A stretch of DNA of 64,000 nucleotides from Odontocerum albicorne (taxonomy: Eukaryota > Arthropoda > Insecta > Trichoptera > Odontoceridae). Each line of letters begins with the position of its first letter. Within the stretch, counting starts at the first letter, position 1. Positions 9,985-21,829 of the stretch are shown here, piece by piece. A program made the position numbers and the translations under genes. The notes below the pieces were generated by a model. The model was not told the DNA's origin. It made no database searches and worked only from the letters and a program-made list of their open reading frames with translations. The stretch lies in contig OX463863.1 in assembly GCA_949825065.1 (NCBI GenBank), forward strand, positions 21,166,251 to 21,230,250, given 5' to 3'.

Positions 9985-11089
9985 AATCAAACAGCATTGT
10001 GGATTACATTTTTACATTAAAACCATCGAGAAATTAATTTTCAACAAAAGCAGGAGTGAAAAAAATAATTTTTTACTTTATTATTTTTCATAATTTTTGT
10101 AATAATTTTTCAGGTGTAACACTTTGTTGTTTTACTTTTTTTTGTGGGAATTTTGTAAATGAATATCCTGTGTTTCGTTGCCTTATTCTGCATACCGGTT
10201 GGATTAATATTATTTTTATAATTAATAGAACTGCGTGAATTATTGGCAATCTTTTATTATATAATCCTTAAACTTTGAAACTTCCAGGATTAATATGTAG
10301 AATGTGCTTTATTTCTGGAAATTTTACAAAGAATGAAAAAACAAGTGTTTAAAAGAAAACCATTGCGGATGATCTATTTCAATGTATACCATTAAATATC
10401 AGCAATGTTTTAATAAATAACTTTTATTTAATTGAATGACTGAATCATGGTTCAGTGGCTTTGTCTGTGATAGAGAATTATTTGGTGACAGGTAGAGACA
10501 ATGTGTTTTGCAGGGACTGTTCCTTATTGACTTGCGGGCGAATAGCCATGGTAAAGTGTTACAGGTTTGGGGTTGGCAGAGAGATCAGGTCTTCATTTCA
10601 TACAGCTTCCATGTTTGTTGACTACTTCCTCCGTACATCTTGTAATGGCATAAACATGAATAATTTTATACATTCCTCGTGTTTATTTAGACCACAACTT
10701 GTTATTAAAAAATATTGGTCTCTCCGGAAGTGATTTCAAATATTTAGGTAAAATTTGAATGTGAAATTACACCAAACACTTGTGAATGATGATTTTAAAT
10801 ATTTTTAATATGTCAGCGATTCCTTAGGTCATACAACCATTGGTAATTGGCCTTCCAGAGATGAGTGGTAATTGGCGTTCCAGAGTTGAGTGGTAATTGG
10901 TCTTCCATAAAACAAATGACTTAAGATCATTTTGAATAAGAGAAAATACCTCTACGAGTATTTTAAGTTTTGTTACAGTGCATTTTTAGAATTTCATTTT
11001 TACTTATATTTAATCTTCTTCTTTCTAAACTAGTTATTTATCTAAGCAGTTTGCCAATCTTCCATCTATTAAGGCAATCTATACTACTT
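9985..11089. other. Region downstream of gene B
   Basis: Mostly AT-rich. TTAA at 10,017-10,020 is the empty site of the piggyBac-type MITE in the right arm. A 92-residue ORF at 10,455-10,733 is kept in both arms but matches sequence repeated as non-coding elsewhere. Two 25-bp repeats (GGTAATTGG..TTCCAGAG) lie at about 10,840-10,910. No gene supported. Confidence 0.4.
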
Positions 11090-11255
11090 CATATGTAAAA
11101 GGAGTTCACGGCATTATTTATGATAAGAAGAAGACATCGCATATCTGGCGCATACTCTATACATAGAAGGTCACGGCCATTATTTAAGATGAAGACACCG
11201 CGCATACTCCATCAGATATAGGAGTGCATGGCCATTATTCAGGAAGAGGAGTGTG
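11090..11255 (+). repeat. Hairpin-module array
   Basis: Same modules as at 3,395, ending TACTCCATCAGATATAGGAG, TGCATGGCCATTATTC. It is followed at 11,380-11,530 by the conserved upstream block but by no intact zinc-finger exon, so it heads a lost or decayed gene unit. Confidence 0.7.
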
Positions 11256-11379
11256 TTATTCTTGATGAATTGAATTGTCAATATGGTATTGATTGTATGT
11301 GATTTATTTTGTCTATTTTAGTTTTTTTTCTGTAATTAATATTTAGTTTTATCTGAGTTCACTACATTATTGATTTAGA

Positions 11380-11530
11380 GGTTCATTTTGACCGCTTCAC
11401 AGTGATTGTTTGTATATCAGTGTGCACTGCTTGATATAATGACATTTAGTTACATTGAGGCATATTTTTGTCTCATCTCATTTTGACAGTTGATCTGTTG
11501 GGACAGTGCTCATATTTTGTAATATTTTGA
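11380..11530 (+). promoter_or_regulatory. Conserved upstream block, orphan copy
   Basis: Carries GACCGCTTCACAGTGATTG, a GTGTGCACTGCTTGATA run and GACAGTTGATCTGTTGGG, as upstream of the zinc-finger genes. No MDPQ exon follows within this arm. Confidence 0.35.
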
Positions 11531-12589
11531 TGGGCCAATAATAGTGGGTTCGAATCCGGAGTTAGATCGCCCTTGAGGAGAGTTTTCTCAGTAAACGGAG
11601 CTATATAAACTTTCCTTCTATAATTATTATAACAGAGTAACAATTAAACAGATGTCATAATATTTGTTCACAATATAAAACAATAATTATAAACATACAA
11701 TACTAAAATTCAATCATGTAACTTGCCCAATGCTGTAAAGCCCAAAATGAAAACACACAGTGATGGTGAAGTGAAAATGACACAACATCAATGCAGAAGC
11801 TACTGCGTGACGTGAGGATTCTAATTTATAAGTAAAACAAGTCGGCAAATGTAAGGCAGGTACTTGCAATGTTAGAATAATTCTATTTTCTAGAACATAT
11901 GTACAAAACAAATAAAAATAAATTAATTACTTTAGTTTAAAATAACCTTTGAAGTGACAATTTACAAGTCTCAAGGAGTGTTGGGCTGCCTACCGATAGA
12001 GTGGGTTTGGATTTTCATTGTATTTGGGAGGATGGTATTAGTTTTTATACAGGCATTATGTGTGTCTCTTCACTGAATGATGTTAATGTTAAAACAGGAA
12101 TGGGCAAGCTGTCGTAGGGAGATTGTCTTTCCCACTCAGACAGCTCGCACCATTCCTAAGAAAAAAGTATACTCTCTGTAATGGGAGAAAAATACAAATC
12201 TGGCAATGAAGATTATATTTCCATGCCATAAAAAAAATGTTTCACGGACAACCTTTGGATTTTTTTTGGTGAAAAGCAATACTTTTCATTCAATCTAGTC
12301 CTTTCATCCTGTTGAAGTTTGTGTGGCCACTCAGATCAATCCGCAGACCACATTTTGAGGAGTTGTGAGGAAAGTATCCTCTGACAATAGGGAGGAGCTC
12401 CATACAGCTATCCACCGAACTATCTTCGGTCCGATTGACCATCCTGACCTTGCGGCAGCCAGGGATAATTTTACAACTTAGTCCAATCTTTGTAATAAAT
12501 GGTGACTTTTATAATCTTCAAACAACTTCTGTAGTATAAATTATTCTAGTTGTTTTTTCCCCATCTTCCCATTTCATCCAAATCCCAAC
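11531..12589. other. Intergenic sequence, no gene seen
   Basis: Matches 38,140-38,800 in reverse up to about 12,150. From there to about 13,985 the right arm has a different sequence. A TGGGTTCGAATCC near 11,547 resembles a tRNA B box but has no convincing partner elements. Fragments recur near 21,300-21,600. Confidence 0.35.
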
Positions 12590-13085
12590 ATTGTGGTATT
12601 TAACCTGTCGGTACCACCACTATCTTCTTCATACTCCAGTGTGACCTATTTTCTTTATTTAAAGTATTTTTGTAATCCAATGTACGAGAGATGCGAAGAG
12701 AATAATCTGAGAATGAATGTTGCAAAATTCAAAGTGATGGTGATACAAAAGAGTGAAAGGAAAAGCAATTACAATATAAGAGTTAAGAGGGATAACAAAC
12801 GGCATGTGGAAAGAATGAATGAAGAAAAACTAACACAACAGATATATAGTATAGTGCAAATGTGAGTGGAAGATCAAGATAATTATTGTTGGGTCAAGTA
12901 AACAATATTCTATAAGGACATGTAGAAAGTCAGAGAAGTCGTATGAGAAGGTGTATGTAGAAGAGGCTAAGGATGTGTGCCGAGATAGGAAGACCTGGCA
13001 CTCTGACTATACTGACAGGGAAATGGCATTATGGTATTATGTTTGTAATCTGGAGTTGTTGGGAGTCCTTTCCTAGCTTCTGAAA
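12590..13085 (+). mobile_element. RTE-like LINE remnant
   Basis: Relics of a reverse-transcriptase C-terminus: NNLRMNVAKFKVMVIQKSER, RHVERMNEEKLTQQIYS, followed after a stop by QVN.IL.GHVES and CAEIGRPGTLT segments in broken frames. The order matches the tail of RTE-like LINEs. It is present only in the left arm at this position. Confidence 0.6.
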
Positions 13086-13319
13086 TCTAAAAATATTGTT
13101 AAAACACCCAAACCACAAACTATGCTGTTATTGTGGACCTGACAATTTTTTTATTTTGAAGTATCCCTGGAGTACGCTAGTTTTGAACTCAGGGGCTGTG
13201 AGTAATTTTTTTTTCAAAAAGAGGGCGGTAGGCCAAAAAAGCCTATGCTTTAAATCAATAACGTAACAACTACCAAAAAGAAAAAAAAATAACATAATAC
13301 CATATTGACACTTCAATTC

Positions 13320-13760
13320 GACAAGAATAATACACTTATCTTCCTGAATAATGGCCATGCACTCCTATATCTGATGGAGTATGCGCGATGTCTTCAGCTT
13401 CTTAAATAATGGCCATGACCTATGTTGGAGTATGCGCCAGATACGCGGTGTCTTCTTCTTGAGTAATGGCTGTGAATATTAGAATGAATATACGAGTGGC
13501 AAGTGAAGGCGCGGTGTCAAATTATCTTCTTGAATAATAGCCGTAAACTCCTATATATAAAGGAGTATACGCCAGTGTCAAGTGATGTCCACAACAGCAT
13601 CCTGATAGTTCTATTAACATCGGTGCACTCGGTGTGTGCGTGGATGATATTTTGAGTATATGTACTAAATTAACTCTCTCTCTCTTTGAATAATGGCCGT
13701 GAACTCCTATATTATATATGAAGGAGTATACGCCAGTGTCAAGTTACTAAATTAACTCGA
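13320..13760 (-). repeat. Hairpin-module array (left arm only)
   Basis: At least five modules on the minus strand (GAATAATGGCC, CTCCTATAT..GAAGGAG or CTGATGGAG, TATACGCCAGTGTCAAG). The right arm lacks this array. The same order (LINE, flank, array) is seen at 57,655-59,245, so this arm keeps the older arrangement. Confidence 0.75.
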
Positions 13761-13929
13761 CCCAGGACTACTGTTATCTAGTGAGATACTATGGAGTTAA
13801 ACTATTTTACAACTAAACTACATAGTTTACAACTAAATGAATATTTACAATAAGATGAGAATTAAATGTCTGTAAGTGAGCGAATGGTTTAAATTTAAAT
13901 GACTATCGATATTTATATATTATACATAT

Positions 13930-15790
13930 ATTTTATTGAGGCTCAACAGGAAGGGAAGATTTGCGGGGAGTAATATTTTTGTTTGTTTCTTGAAGGTCAA
14001 AGGGAAAGTATGTAGAGAACAGGAGAAAAATATATGTTCAAGATCTCCGTCCTCCAGCCACACTCACACAAATAAGAGTCCTGTGTATGTAGTCCGGCCA
14101 GGTGCACAGGGGAACAGCAATGTCCAAAGCGTATTCGGCTTATAATTGCCGTTTCTCTCCGAGTGCTTCTATATTTAGAAAACCAAGGCTTGACTGGAAG
14201 ATGAGCTAAGCATCTTCGTAACCTGAAATGCCTCGATGACTGGGAACCCAAGCCAGGGTGACACCGAGCCCCGCCTCTTCAAGGTTTGATATGGTTCTCC
14301 TTATATTAAGAGTTATACTATTTGAGGATCGAAATGGGAAATATCGGGTCCCTAAGAACTGTCTTCGAAAAGCAGAGCGGTGGGTCCACACATTCAACCT
14401 GTAGGGCATTTGTCGGCGTAGATTTGATAGCTCCAACTATAATTCGAAGGGCCTGAAATTGAATGAGGTCTAGTTTATGGAGGATATATTTGAAGGTAGG
14501 GTCCAATAAGAATGAACCATAATTAAGGTGGCTTTTGATGAGGGCAGTGTATAGAAGTATCAAAGTGGTTGGGTGTGCCCCTACCCCCCCCCCCCCCACC
14601 ATAATTCTGATACCGCGTGAAGAATATTTATGTTTTTTTGACAGGTTGATGTTGTTTTCAGCATAATTTTTCCAAAATAACCTGAAGACGAATGCTATTC
14701 CGAGGAATTAGTAAGAACTGTAGTTAAGAATAGGAACATTGTCAATACAAATATTAGTGGTAGGCAGTTGTCTTTTCCTCGAAAACATGACAATAGAACT
14801 TTTGGAGGGGGAAATATCTAATCCATGATTTTCGGGCCACTCGGAACGAAACTGAATAGCTTTTCTGCTATTTTAAAAGATTTATTGGACGTATAAACCA
14901 CGATATCATCTGCATATTGTAATACGGGAGTATTGAGAGGAACCGGGTGCGAAAGATCTGCGGTATAAATGTTATAAAGGAGCGGGCTAAGGTCTGATCC
15001 TTGAGAAAGACCCATCCAAACGTTTCTTGTGAAAGAAAGATGGAGCGTTCTGATAATAGGTTAAATATGAGGTGGGTGATTTTTTTGCGCAGCATCTTTT
15101 GTTTTAAAATATGTAAAATGACATTGTCATAAGCTGAAGTAATATCTAAGAAAGCGGCTGTAAGGGGTTTTTGATAAGTAAATGCTGAATGAATATCAGT
15201 AGTGAGAATAGCTAAATTATCCATAGCACTGTGTGATTTACGGAAGCCAATCTAGTTGTTGTATTGAGGCATCGAGAGAATGGGAGAATTTGTTCCAATT
15301 GGCTTCAACGATGTTAAATTTACTTAGATGGGGTTAATGAATGGAGGATGAGATGATGGAAATGTAATGATCATGGGAAGATGAATTTTGATTCGTGGCT
15401 GTCAATCGGGTAAGTGAGCCGCCATTCAGTACATCGTTGGAACCATTACCGAGGTGGGATTGGCCACATTTGAAGAAACGTGCAGATGATCTGCATTGAG
15501 GCTTCGTGTGTCCATATCTGCAGCACTGTTTAGTTGGGAAATAATACTTTTCTACCACTAAAGAGTTGTAGAAAGCGTAGACCCTCTGAGGTAGGGCCTG
15601 TCCATCAAATGTTAGTACTACTGTTTATGTAAGGACCCATGTCACACCATCTGAGTTGGTTATTTTGCGGTTAAGTCTTCTGGCTTTCTGGACTCTTCCA
15701 TAGCCATCCGGTACTTCCAAGTTTTTTCGGATTTCGTCCTCCTTCCACTCGACCGAAATTCCTTTTACGAGGTCCATTATGGTGACCATG
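13930..15790 (-). mobile_element. Degenerate Jockey/I-like LINE
   Basis: Minus-strand remains of a two-ORF LINE in order. A gag-like piece at 15,560-15,790 (DLVKGISVEWKEDEIRKNL) is followed by a zinc-knuckle region at 15,450-15,530 (CCRYGHTKPQC, FKCGQSHLGN). Next comes a deletion junction into reverse transcriptase (GFRKSHSAMDNLAILTTD, LDITSAYDN, LQYADDIVVYTSN) at 14,818-15,240, a thumb-like part at 14,318-14,602, then an RNase H tail (LAWVPSHRGISG) near 14,220. Several frameshifts and a poly-C run at 14,585 make it dead. Mirrored at 34,335-37,292. Confidence 0.8.
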
Positions 15791-15829
15791 AAAGAAAGAA
15801 TAAATTATTAAAAGCCATAATCGGTAAGG

Positions 15830-17148
15830 TGTCCATTTTGTAGAAAATTATTAGCTGATGAGTAATAATCAAAGACTACAGTGAATCTATTCTAGCCATC
15901 TAATTTTATACCGTTTTTCGGTGATATATCTGGTGTTTTTTTTGTTTTTAAGGAACATCCCAAAGTTAATTGAATTAATGAATGTTTCTGGTGAATTTTT
16001 TGCACGTCTACCACTTAAGGAGGTCGGCCATGTTTTAAAAATACTTCAAGAAAAAATTGACCATGTGTTTACAAGAATTGCGTATTTAAGAGCAATAAAG
16101 AAATACAGAGAAGAAGGAAGGCCGATTGTCTACACTGACTAGACTTTCGTGCATACAAGCCACGTATCTTCAAGAGGATGGAGGAATAATTCCAATGAAG
16201 GACTTCGGAAGCCCATATCTAAAGGATCTCGCTTCATTATTGTCCACGCAGGGGGGAAAGTGGAGTTTTATCAAATTGTCTTCTCATATATAAGTCACAC
16301 CAAACGACCGGGGATTATCATAACGAAATGAATTTTGATAATTATAGAAAGTGACTAACGGAAGAATTAATACCAAATTAAGATCCCCGGTCTGTATGGC
16401 TTACTCGAAAAAAATATACATATTTCCAACGATATGCTGAAACCCGAATTGTACAAATTAATAACGTGTCATAAAAACAATTTAAAGGAATTTGCAATCG
16501 ACATACTGCTTCAAGAACATGGGCACGATGTTTTGCGCCTTCCGCCGTATCACCCTGATCTTAACCCAATGGAGAAAATTTGGGCCTCTGTCGAAGGGTA
16601 TGTTGGTTCTAGTAATGTACAGTTTACATTGAATACAGTGGATCAATTAGTAAAAGAAAAAGTTTCTTTGAAAAACTCTGAAGAGTGGAGTGGAATATGT
16701 AGCCCCGTGAAAAGCATAGATTCGGAATATTGGGAAAGAGAAATCATGTTTGACCATACAAGTGAAAACCACAATTTCATAAGTTTAAGCGAAGCGAGTG
16801 ATAGTGATTCATCGTCAGACTGATGTATAATAAATTAAGTTCTTTTTGTATTTTTATGTTGTATTGTTATGTTTAATAAAATGTCTATACTGTGTTTCTT
16901 AAACGTTTCTAAAAAAGAAAAACCATTTCTATTTCTTTAAAATTTTCCATTGTGTACTTGTTAATAAAATATAAAGTTTGTTAGAAATAAATAAAACTTC
17001 TTGTTTCTCTCAAACTTTATTTTTCTGTATCAATAAACAAATATTTGTTCTAAACAAAAAAATCCTCTGTATTTTTAAATGAATACTAAATAAATAAACT
17101 AAATAATCTGAATATATAATAAATAAAAAATAATGGTCACCCTTCTAC
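15830..17148 (+). mobile_element. DDE_3 (IS630/Tc1-like) transposase pseudogene
   Basis: Fragments in one frame: RLPLKEVGHVLKIL, REEGRPIVYTD, a TAG (16,140-16,142), HTSHVSSRGWRNNSNEG, GSRFIIVHAGG, then LRLPPYHPDLNPMEKIWASV at 16,434-16,823 and an acidic serine-rich end. YTD is the first catalytic aspartate and NPME the final glutamate. The segment expected to hold the second aspartate seems deleted. The TAG is shared with the right arm, while the left copy has two further stops and a frameshift near 16,350-16,410. The ends show a weak inverted repeat (AAGGTGTCCATT / AATGGTCACCCTT). Confidence 0.7.
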
Positions 17149-17399
17149 ACTATTCTTTCCTTACGGCGCGTGGACTCAATCATGGCTATTCGCCCGCAAG
17201 TCAATAAGTGACAAAGCCACTGAACCAGAATTCAGTCATTGAATTAAAAAAAATAATTTATAAGAACATTGTTGATATTTAATATTATACATTTAAACCA
17301 ATCATTTCGGTATCTTTTTTTAATATTTTTTTTCTTCCTTATTTCCTTGCAAAATTTCTAGAAAAAAAGCACATTCATTGTGCATAGCTGTAAGGCTTC
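17149..17399 (-). other. Downstream flank of gene A
   Basis: Contains the GCCCGCAAGTCAATAAG block shared with other units, followed by a decayed end of the finger array. No separate gene. Confidence 0.35.
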
Positions 17400-18842
17400 T
17401 ATAAATCCTTTCATGAGATTTTAAAAGGTATTCTTCACAGCTGTAGGACTTCTCTCAACTGTGAATCCTTTCATGAGATTTCAAATGATCTTTTCGTAAG
17501 AATATCTTATCACATTGTCAACAGCTGTAAGGCTTCTCTCCACTATGAATCCTTTCATGAGATTTTAAATGATCTATTCGTAAGAATGTCTTATCACATT
17601 TTCCACAGCTGTAAGGCTTCTCTCCACTATGAATCCTTTCATGATATTTCAAATGACGTTTTCGTAAGAATGTCTTATCACATTGTCCACAGCTGTAAGG
17701 CTTCTCTCCACTATGAATCCTTTCATGAGATTTTAAATGATCTATTCGTAAGAATGTCTTATCACATTGTCCACAGCTGTAAGGTTTCTCTCCACTATGA
17801 ATCCTTTCATGATATTTCAAATGACGTTTTCGTAAGAATGTCTCATCACATGGTCCACAGCCGTAAGGCTGCTCTCCACTATGACTCAATTCATGATATT
17901 TCAAATATTTTTTTCGTAAGAATGTCTTCTCACATTGTCCACAGCTGTAGGGCTTCTCTCCACTATGAATCCTTTCATGAGAATTCAAAAAAACTTTTCG
18001 TGAGAATGTCTTATCACATTGTCCACAGCTCTAAGGCTTCTCTCCACTATGAATCCTTTCATGACATTTAAAATGATCTTTTCGAAGGAATATCTTATCA
18101 CATTGTTCACAGCTGTAAGGCTTCTCTCCACTATGAATCATTACATGAGATGTTAAAGAATTTTTTCGTGAAAATGTCTTATCACAATATCCACAGCTAT
18201 AAGGCTTCTCTCCAGTATGAATCCTTTCATGATATTTTAAATGATCTATTCGTAAGAATCTCTTATCACATTGTCCACAGCTGTAAGGCTTCTCTCCACT
18301 ATGAATTGTTTCATGATATGTTAAATGACTTTTTCGTGAAAATGTCTTATCACAATGTCCACAGCTATAAGGCTTCTCTCCAGTATGAATCCTTTCATGA
18401 GATTTTAAATCACATTTTTGTGAGAATGTCTTATCACATTGTCCACAGCTGTAAGGTTTCTCTCCACTATGAATACTTTCATGATATTTCAAATGACGTT
18501 TTCGTAAGAATGTCTTATCACATTGTCCACAGCCGTAAGGCTTCTCTCAACTATGACTCAATTCATGGCAATTCAAATCACTTTTTCGTAAGAATGTCTT
18601 CTCACATTGTCCACAGCTGTAGGGCTTCTCTCCACTATGAATCCTTTCATGAGTATTCAAAGAATATTTTCGTGAGAATGTCTTATCACATTGTCCACAG
18701 CTATAAGGCTTCTCTCCACTATGAATCCTTTCATGATCTCTTAATTTATCATTTCGTGAGAATGTCTGTGAACAATTTCCACAACCATAGGAATTCTCTC
18801 CAGATGGATTATTTTTATAAATGTTGCTCATATCCCCTGAAT
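17400..18842 (-). pseudogene. Zinc-finger gene A, finger exon, stopped early
   Basis: Begins after acceptor TTTTTAG at 18,843 with SGDMSNIYKNNPSGENS and joins exon 2 in phase 1. The exon holds about 16 C2H2 fingers in 28-residue modules (SCGQCDKTF...L..HERIH, linker SGEKPY). Three stops interrupt it. TGA at 18,547-18,549, after three fingers, is unique to this arm. TAG near 18,031 and TGA near 17,518 are shared with A'. The spliced ORF would give 242 residues with three fingers. The long antisense frames over this exon are shadows of the 84-bp repeat. Confidence 0.85.
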
Positions 18843-19149
18843 CTAAAAATATATGAAAATTTTGAAAAAATCTCTAAATTATATTTTTTTTTAGTACTGA
18901 AGGGTTGAAAAGATAGATCTTAGTTCTTTTTGTAGTAAAGCATTTCTCAAATTAGAGTTCTTTGATTCATACAACAATTAACTTGTTTTGAATTGTTAAC
19001 TAAGAAAAAATTTTACAGAGTTAGATAAAAATATTTAAACATTATTATTTGCGCAAAGGCTCAACTTGAATCCTATTTCAAACCAAATAAAAAAATCGTG
19101 TCAAGATTTTAATGGCTAAGCGAAAAATTATTCAGATTTTCTTTCTATA

Positions 19150-19393
19150 GACTCAAGAGTCTGTTACTGCAGGATTGTCCTCCTGTGACATCTCCCATCA
19201 TTTCGGGGGTCTCCCTGGTGGACGCCGTCCATCCGGCACCCCATGCAGAGCTATGTATGGAATTCTTGTGGAATTCATTCTCTGTACATGTTGGTACCAG
19301 TATCGTCGATGCTGTCGTCCCCATCTGACCACATCTTGGACCTCACAGACGTCTCGGATTGTGGTGTTCCTTACACGATTTCAGATTTATTAA
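19150..19393 (-). mobile_element. LINE C-terminal fragment in gene A intron 2
   Basis: The minus strand encodes VRWGRQHRRYWYQHVQRM, STRIPYIALHGVPDGRRPPG and RPPKWW, the last part of a LINE reverse-transcriptase ORF (GRP..W ending). It is a 240-bp scrap within the intron between exons 2 and 3. Mirrored at 30,733-30,975. Confidence 0.7.
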
Positions 19394-19425
19394 ATTCAGA
19401 TTTCAATTAAAATAATTATACTCAC

Positions 19426-19674
19426 TCATTATTGCATGCGTGTCAGAAACATCAACAGTCTCTGTGTTACTGTCTCGGGCACATTCCTTTTTTATATCCG
19501 CTTCCTGTATGTCCATAGCAAAATCAGGTAATTCTGGCGCAGTATCCTCTTCTATATTTTCTTCTTTTATGAAAAAATCTGAACAAATTTCCAAATCATA
19601 GGATTGCCTTTGTGAACTCATTACTGAGGTAATTTCTTTATTGAATGTATCATAAGATGGCTGGGGTTTAATAT
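19426..19674 (-). CDS. Zinc-finger gene A, exon 2
   Basis: 249 nt between acceptor TTTTTCATAG and donor GTGAGT, phase 1 to phase 1. Encodes IKPQPSYDTFNKEITSVMSS, DLEICSDFFIKEENIEED, then DIQEADIKKECARDSNTE. It carries two sumoylation-type motifs (IKEE, IKKE) and many acidic residues. It joins exon 1 and the finger exon without a frame change. Confidence 0.75.
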
Positions 19675-20244
19675 CTATGAAAAAAACATACGAGTTCAAA
19701 TCTTCTGAAGTAATAAAACAAATAGATAATATATTATCAACAACTTGAAACCTCGTTTCTTTCACTTTCTGTTAATAAGTCTGAACTGACAAAAGGCCAA
19801 CACAGCACTCATAGAGCTATCTAATCTGAGTATGGCATGGCTTTGTAGCTACTATTATGTGACTCAAGATTATTAGGTCGAATGCTCAAGAAAATTGATG
19901 GTGCAGTTAACATATGCAATAGTTCCAAGTTTTAGGGAATGAAGAGTTAAGAGTCATCAGCAGAACTACCGTATGTTTGAATTCGATGAAAATGAGGTAT
20001 ACAACATAACAGAACAACAAACTGTGATTTATCAACTTTTTACTAATTATAATGATTTAAATATTTTTCAAAATAAAAATGTCAAAAACATTCTGGCCTA
20101 AAAGTAACACCACCTTATCCATGCCTGGTATGGAATAGGTGGTGTGTACCTGTAGGTTAAACATCACTCATACAACATAAGTTAATTGGTTGTCATATCT
20201 CATATATTTATTTCATTTTAACAATATGAGTTAATTAAGTTTAC

Positions 20245-20428
20245 TTGGGTCTGTGGGATTATCAACAACACGTCTGGAATCTGCGCTGATATCTTGCGCA
20301 CATTCCTGTTTGATATCTGCCTCATGTACACTGATATCATACTGGGGGAACACTGCTGCAGTATCTCCATCATTTGCCTTTTCTTCTTTCACCATTACAT
20401 CTGCACTTTTTTTTAGCTGAGGATCCAT
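20245..20428 (-). CDS. Zinc-finger gene A, coding exon 1
   Basis: 184 nt, start MDPQLKKSADVMVKEEKAND, in-frame TAG just before the ATG, acceptor TTTCCAG upstream, donor GTAAAC, phase 1. Contains VKEE and IKQE motifs. The leader has no recognised domain. Together with exon 2 it forms an acidic N-terminus of about 144 residues that recurs in every copy and could serve as an effector or sumoylation region. Confidence 0.75.
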
Positions 20429-20439
20429 CTATTACCTGG

Positions 20440-21734
20440 AAACATTCGCAATAGTTTAACGATGAGTTTCTAATACATTTACTCTTTCACGTAGGAAAGC
20501 ATAAAACTATATTCAATGCTTAATATTAGTTGATAAAACCTTTTGTGACATGATAATCTTCTTTGTAATTTAACAAGTCATGACTTGCTTGTGCTCCCCT
20601 GATGAAGAGGTGAAAACCTTGAAACCGGTGGGGTTATACCGTTACATAAAGTGGAATAAACAGCGTTTTCAAACAAATTACAATGTCTTTAAACCTCCAC
20701 AAAGTAAATACCTTAACTATAAATAATATAATAATCTTCTTTGTTAGTGGTGTGTGTAGATTTGTTATCTAGAGGTATTTTTAAAATAGTTATGATGTGT
20801 ATGAACACTAGACACATGCATTACAATACATATAAATCTTAATGTGTTACTGTCACATATCAGAAGATTTTTAAAGGTGTTTTTGTAGTTTGTCTGGCCT
20901 TGGTAATTTTATACTGTGGTTTTCTTACCAAACACATTTTTCTGAACATATTCAAATGGGGAAAAGTACTTTATCTAATGGTCAAAACCACTACCTTCCT
21001 ATCGTTACACTCAACTTACATATACTTAGTTTGTAATATTGTCATTGGTCAATAATAGCGAATTCAAATACAGAGTGATTAATGCAGAAGCTACTGCAGA
21101 TGCACAACAACAACAATGCAGAAGCTACTGCGTGACGTGAGGATTCTAATTTAGAAAGTCGTTCAATTGAAGTAAAACAAGTCCACAAACACAAGGTAGG
21201 TATTTGCAATGTTAGAATAATTAATTTTTCTTAAACAGATTATCAAAACAATTGAAAATAAATTTGTTGTCATTGTCGAAATTGACCTTTTTAGTGACAA
21301 TTTACAAATCTCAAGGAGTGGTGGACAGTCTACCGGTAGGGTGGGTTTGCGTTTCCACTGAATAAGGGTAGTCAGTATTTGTTTTTATACAGGCGTTATG
21401 GGTGTCTCTTCGCTGAATGTTTTTGTTAAAACAGGAAGAAGTTATCTGGTGTGGAAGGATTTCTTAAGGTGTCGTGGAGAAATTGTCTTCCCCACTCAGA
21501 GAGCTCGCAGCATTCCCAAGATAGAAGTAAATTCTCTGTAATGGGAGAAAAAGCAAATCTGGCAAGGAAGATATTAGTGAACAGCAATTTTAAATGGAAA
21601 ATGTTTGAGAAAATATACTTTTGTTCGATTTGTACAGGATTTTTTAAATAACATAAAAATGTAATTTTTAGTATAAAGTAAGTAGAGTTTGAATCAAACA
21701 ACTTGATTTTATTGTAAAAGAACTAATATAGTTT
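20440..21734. other. Region upstream of gene A
   Basis: Contains a Penelope 3' tail (20,560-20,690) and paralogous upstream sequence. The ORFs here (for example 21,426-21,701) overlap a block repeated at 12,110-12,200 and do not look coding. Mirrored at 28,360-29,690. Confidence 0.4.
20599..20644 (+). ncRNA. Hammerhead-like motif in Penelope tail
   Basis: CTGATGA, A, GAGGT-GAAA-ACCTT, GAAACCGGT, loop, ATACCGTTA. Same architecture as at 849, with A instead of C at the extra position between the core and stem II. Confidence 0.45.
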
Positions 21735-21829
21735 ATGGAAAAAAGTGTAAAACCTCTATTGTACTGATGTAACGCTATCCCAGCAGATCAACTGTCAAAA
21801 TGAACTGATGTAAAAGTATGCCTTTTTAA
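21735..21829 (-). promoter_or_regulatory. Conserved upstream block of gene A, part 1
   Basis: Minus strand carries the TTTTACATCAGTTCATTTTG and GATCTGCTGGGATAGCG segments of the shared block. It is separated from part 2 (22,910-22,990) by a piggyBac element inserted at TTAA. Confidence 0.4.

Noticed and set aside
10455..10733. 92-codon ORF present in both arms (mirror 39,566-39,844)
   Set aside because: Matches flank sequence that is plainly non-coding in other gene units; conservation follows from recent duplication.
11547..11580. tRNA B-box-like GGTTCGAATCC
   Set aside because: No A box at the right distance and no cloverleaf; not called as a tRNA or SINE.
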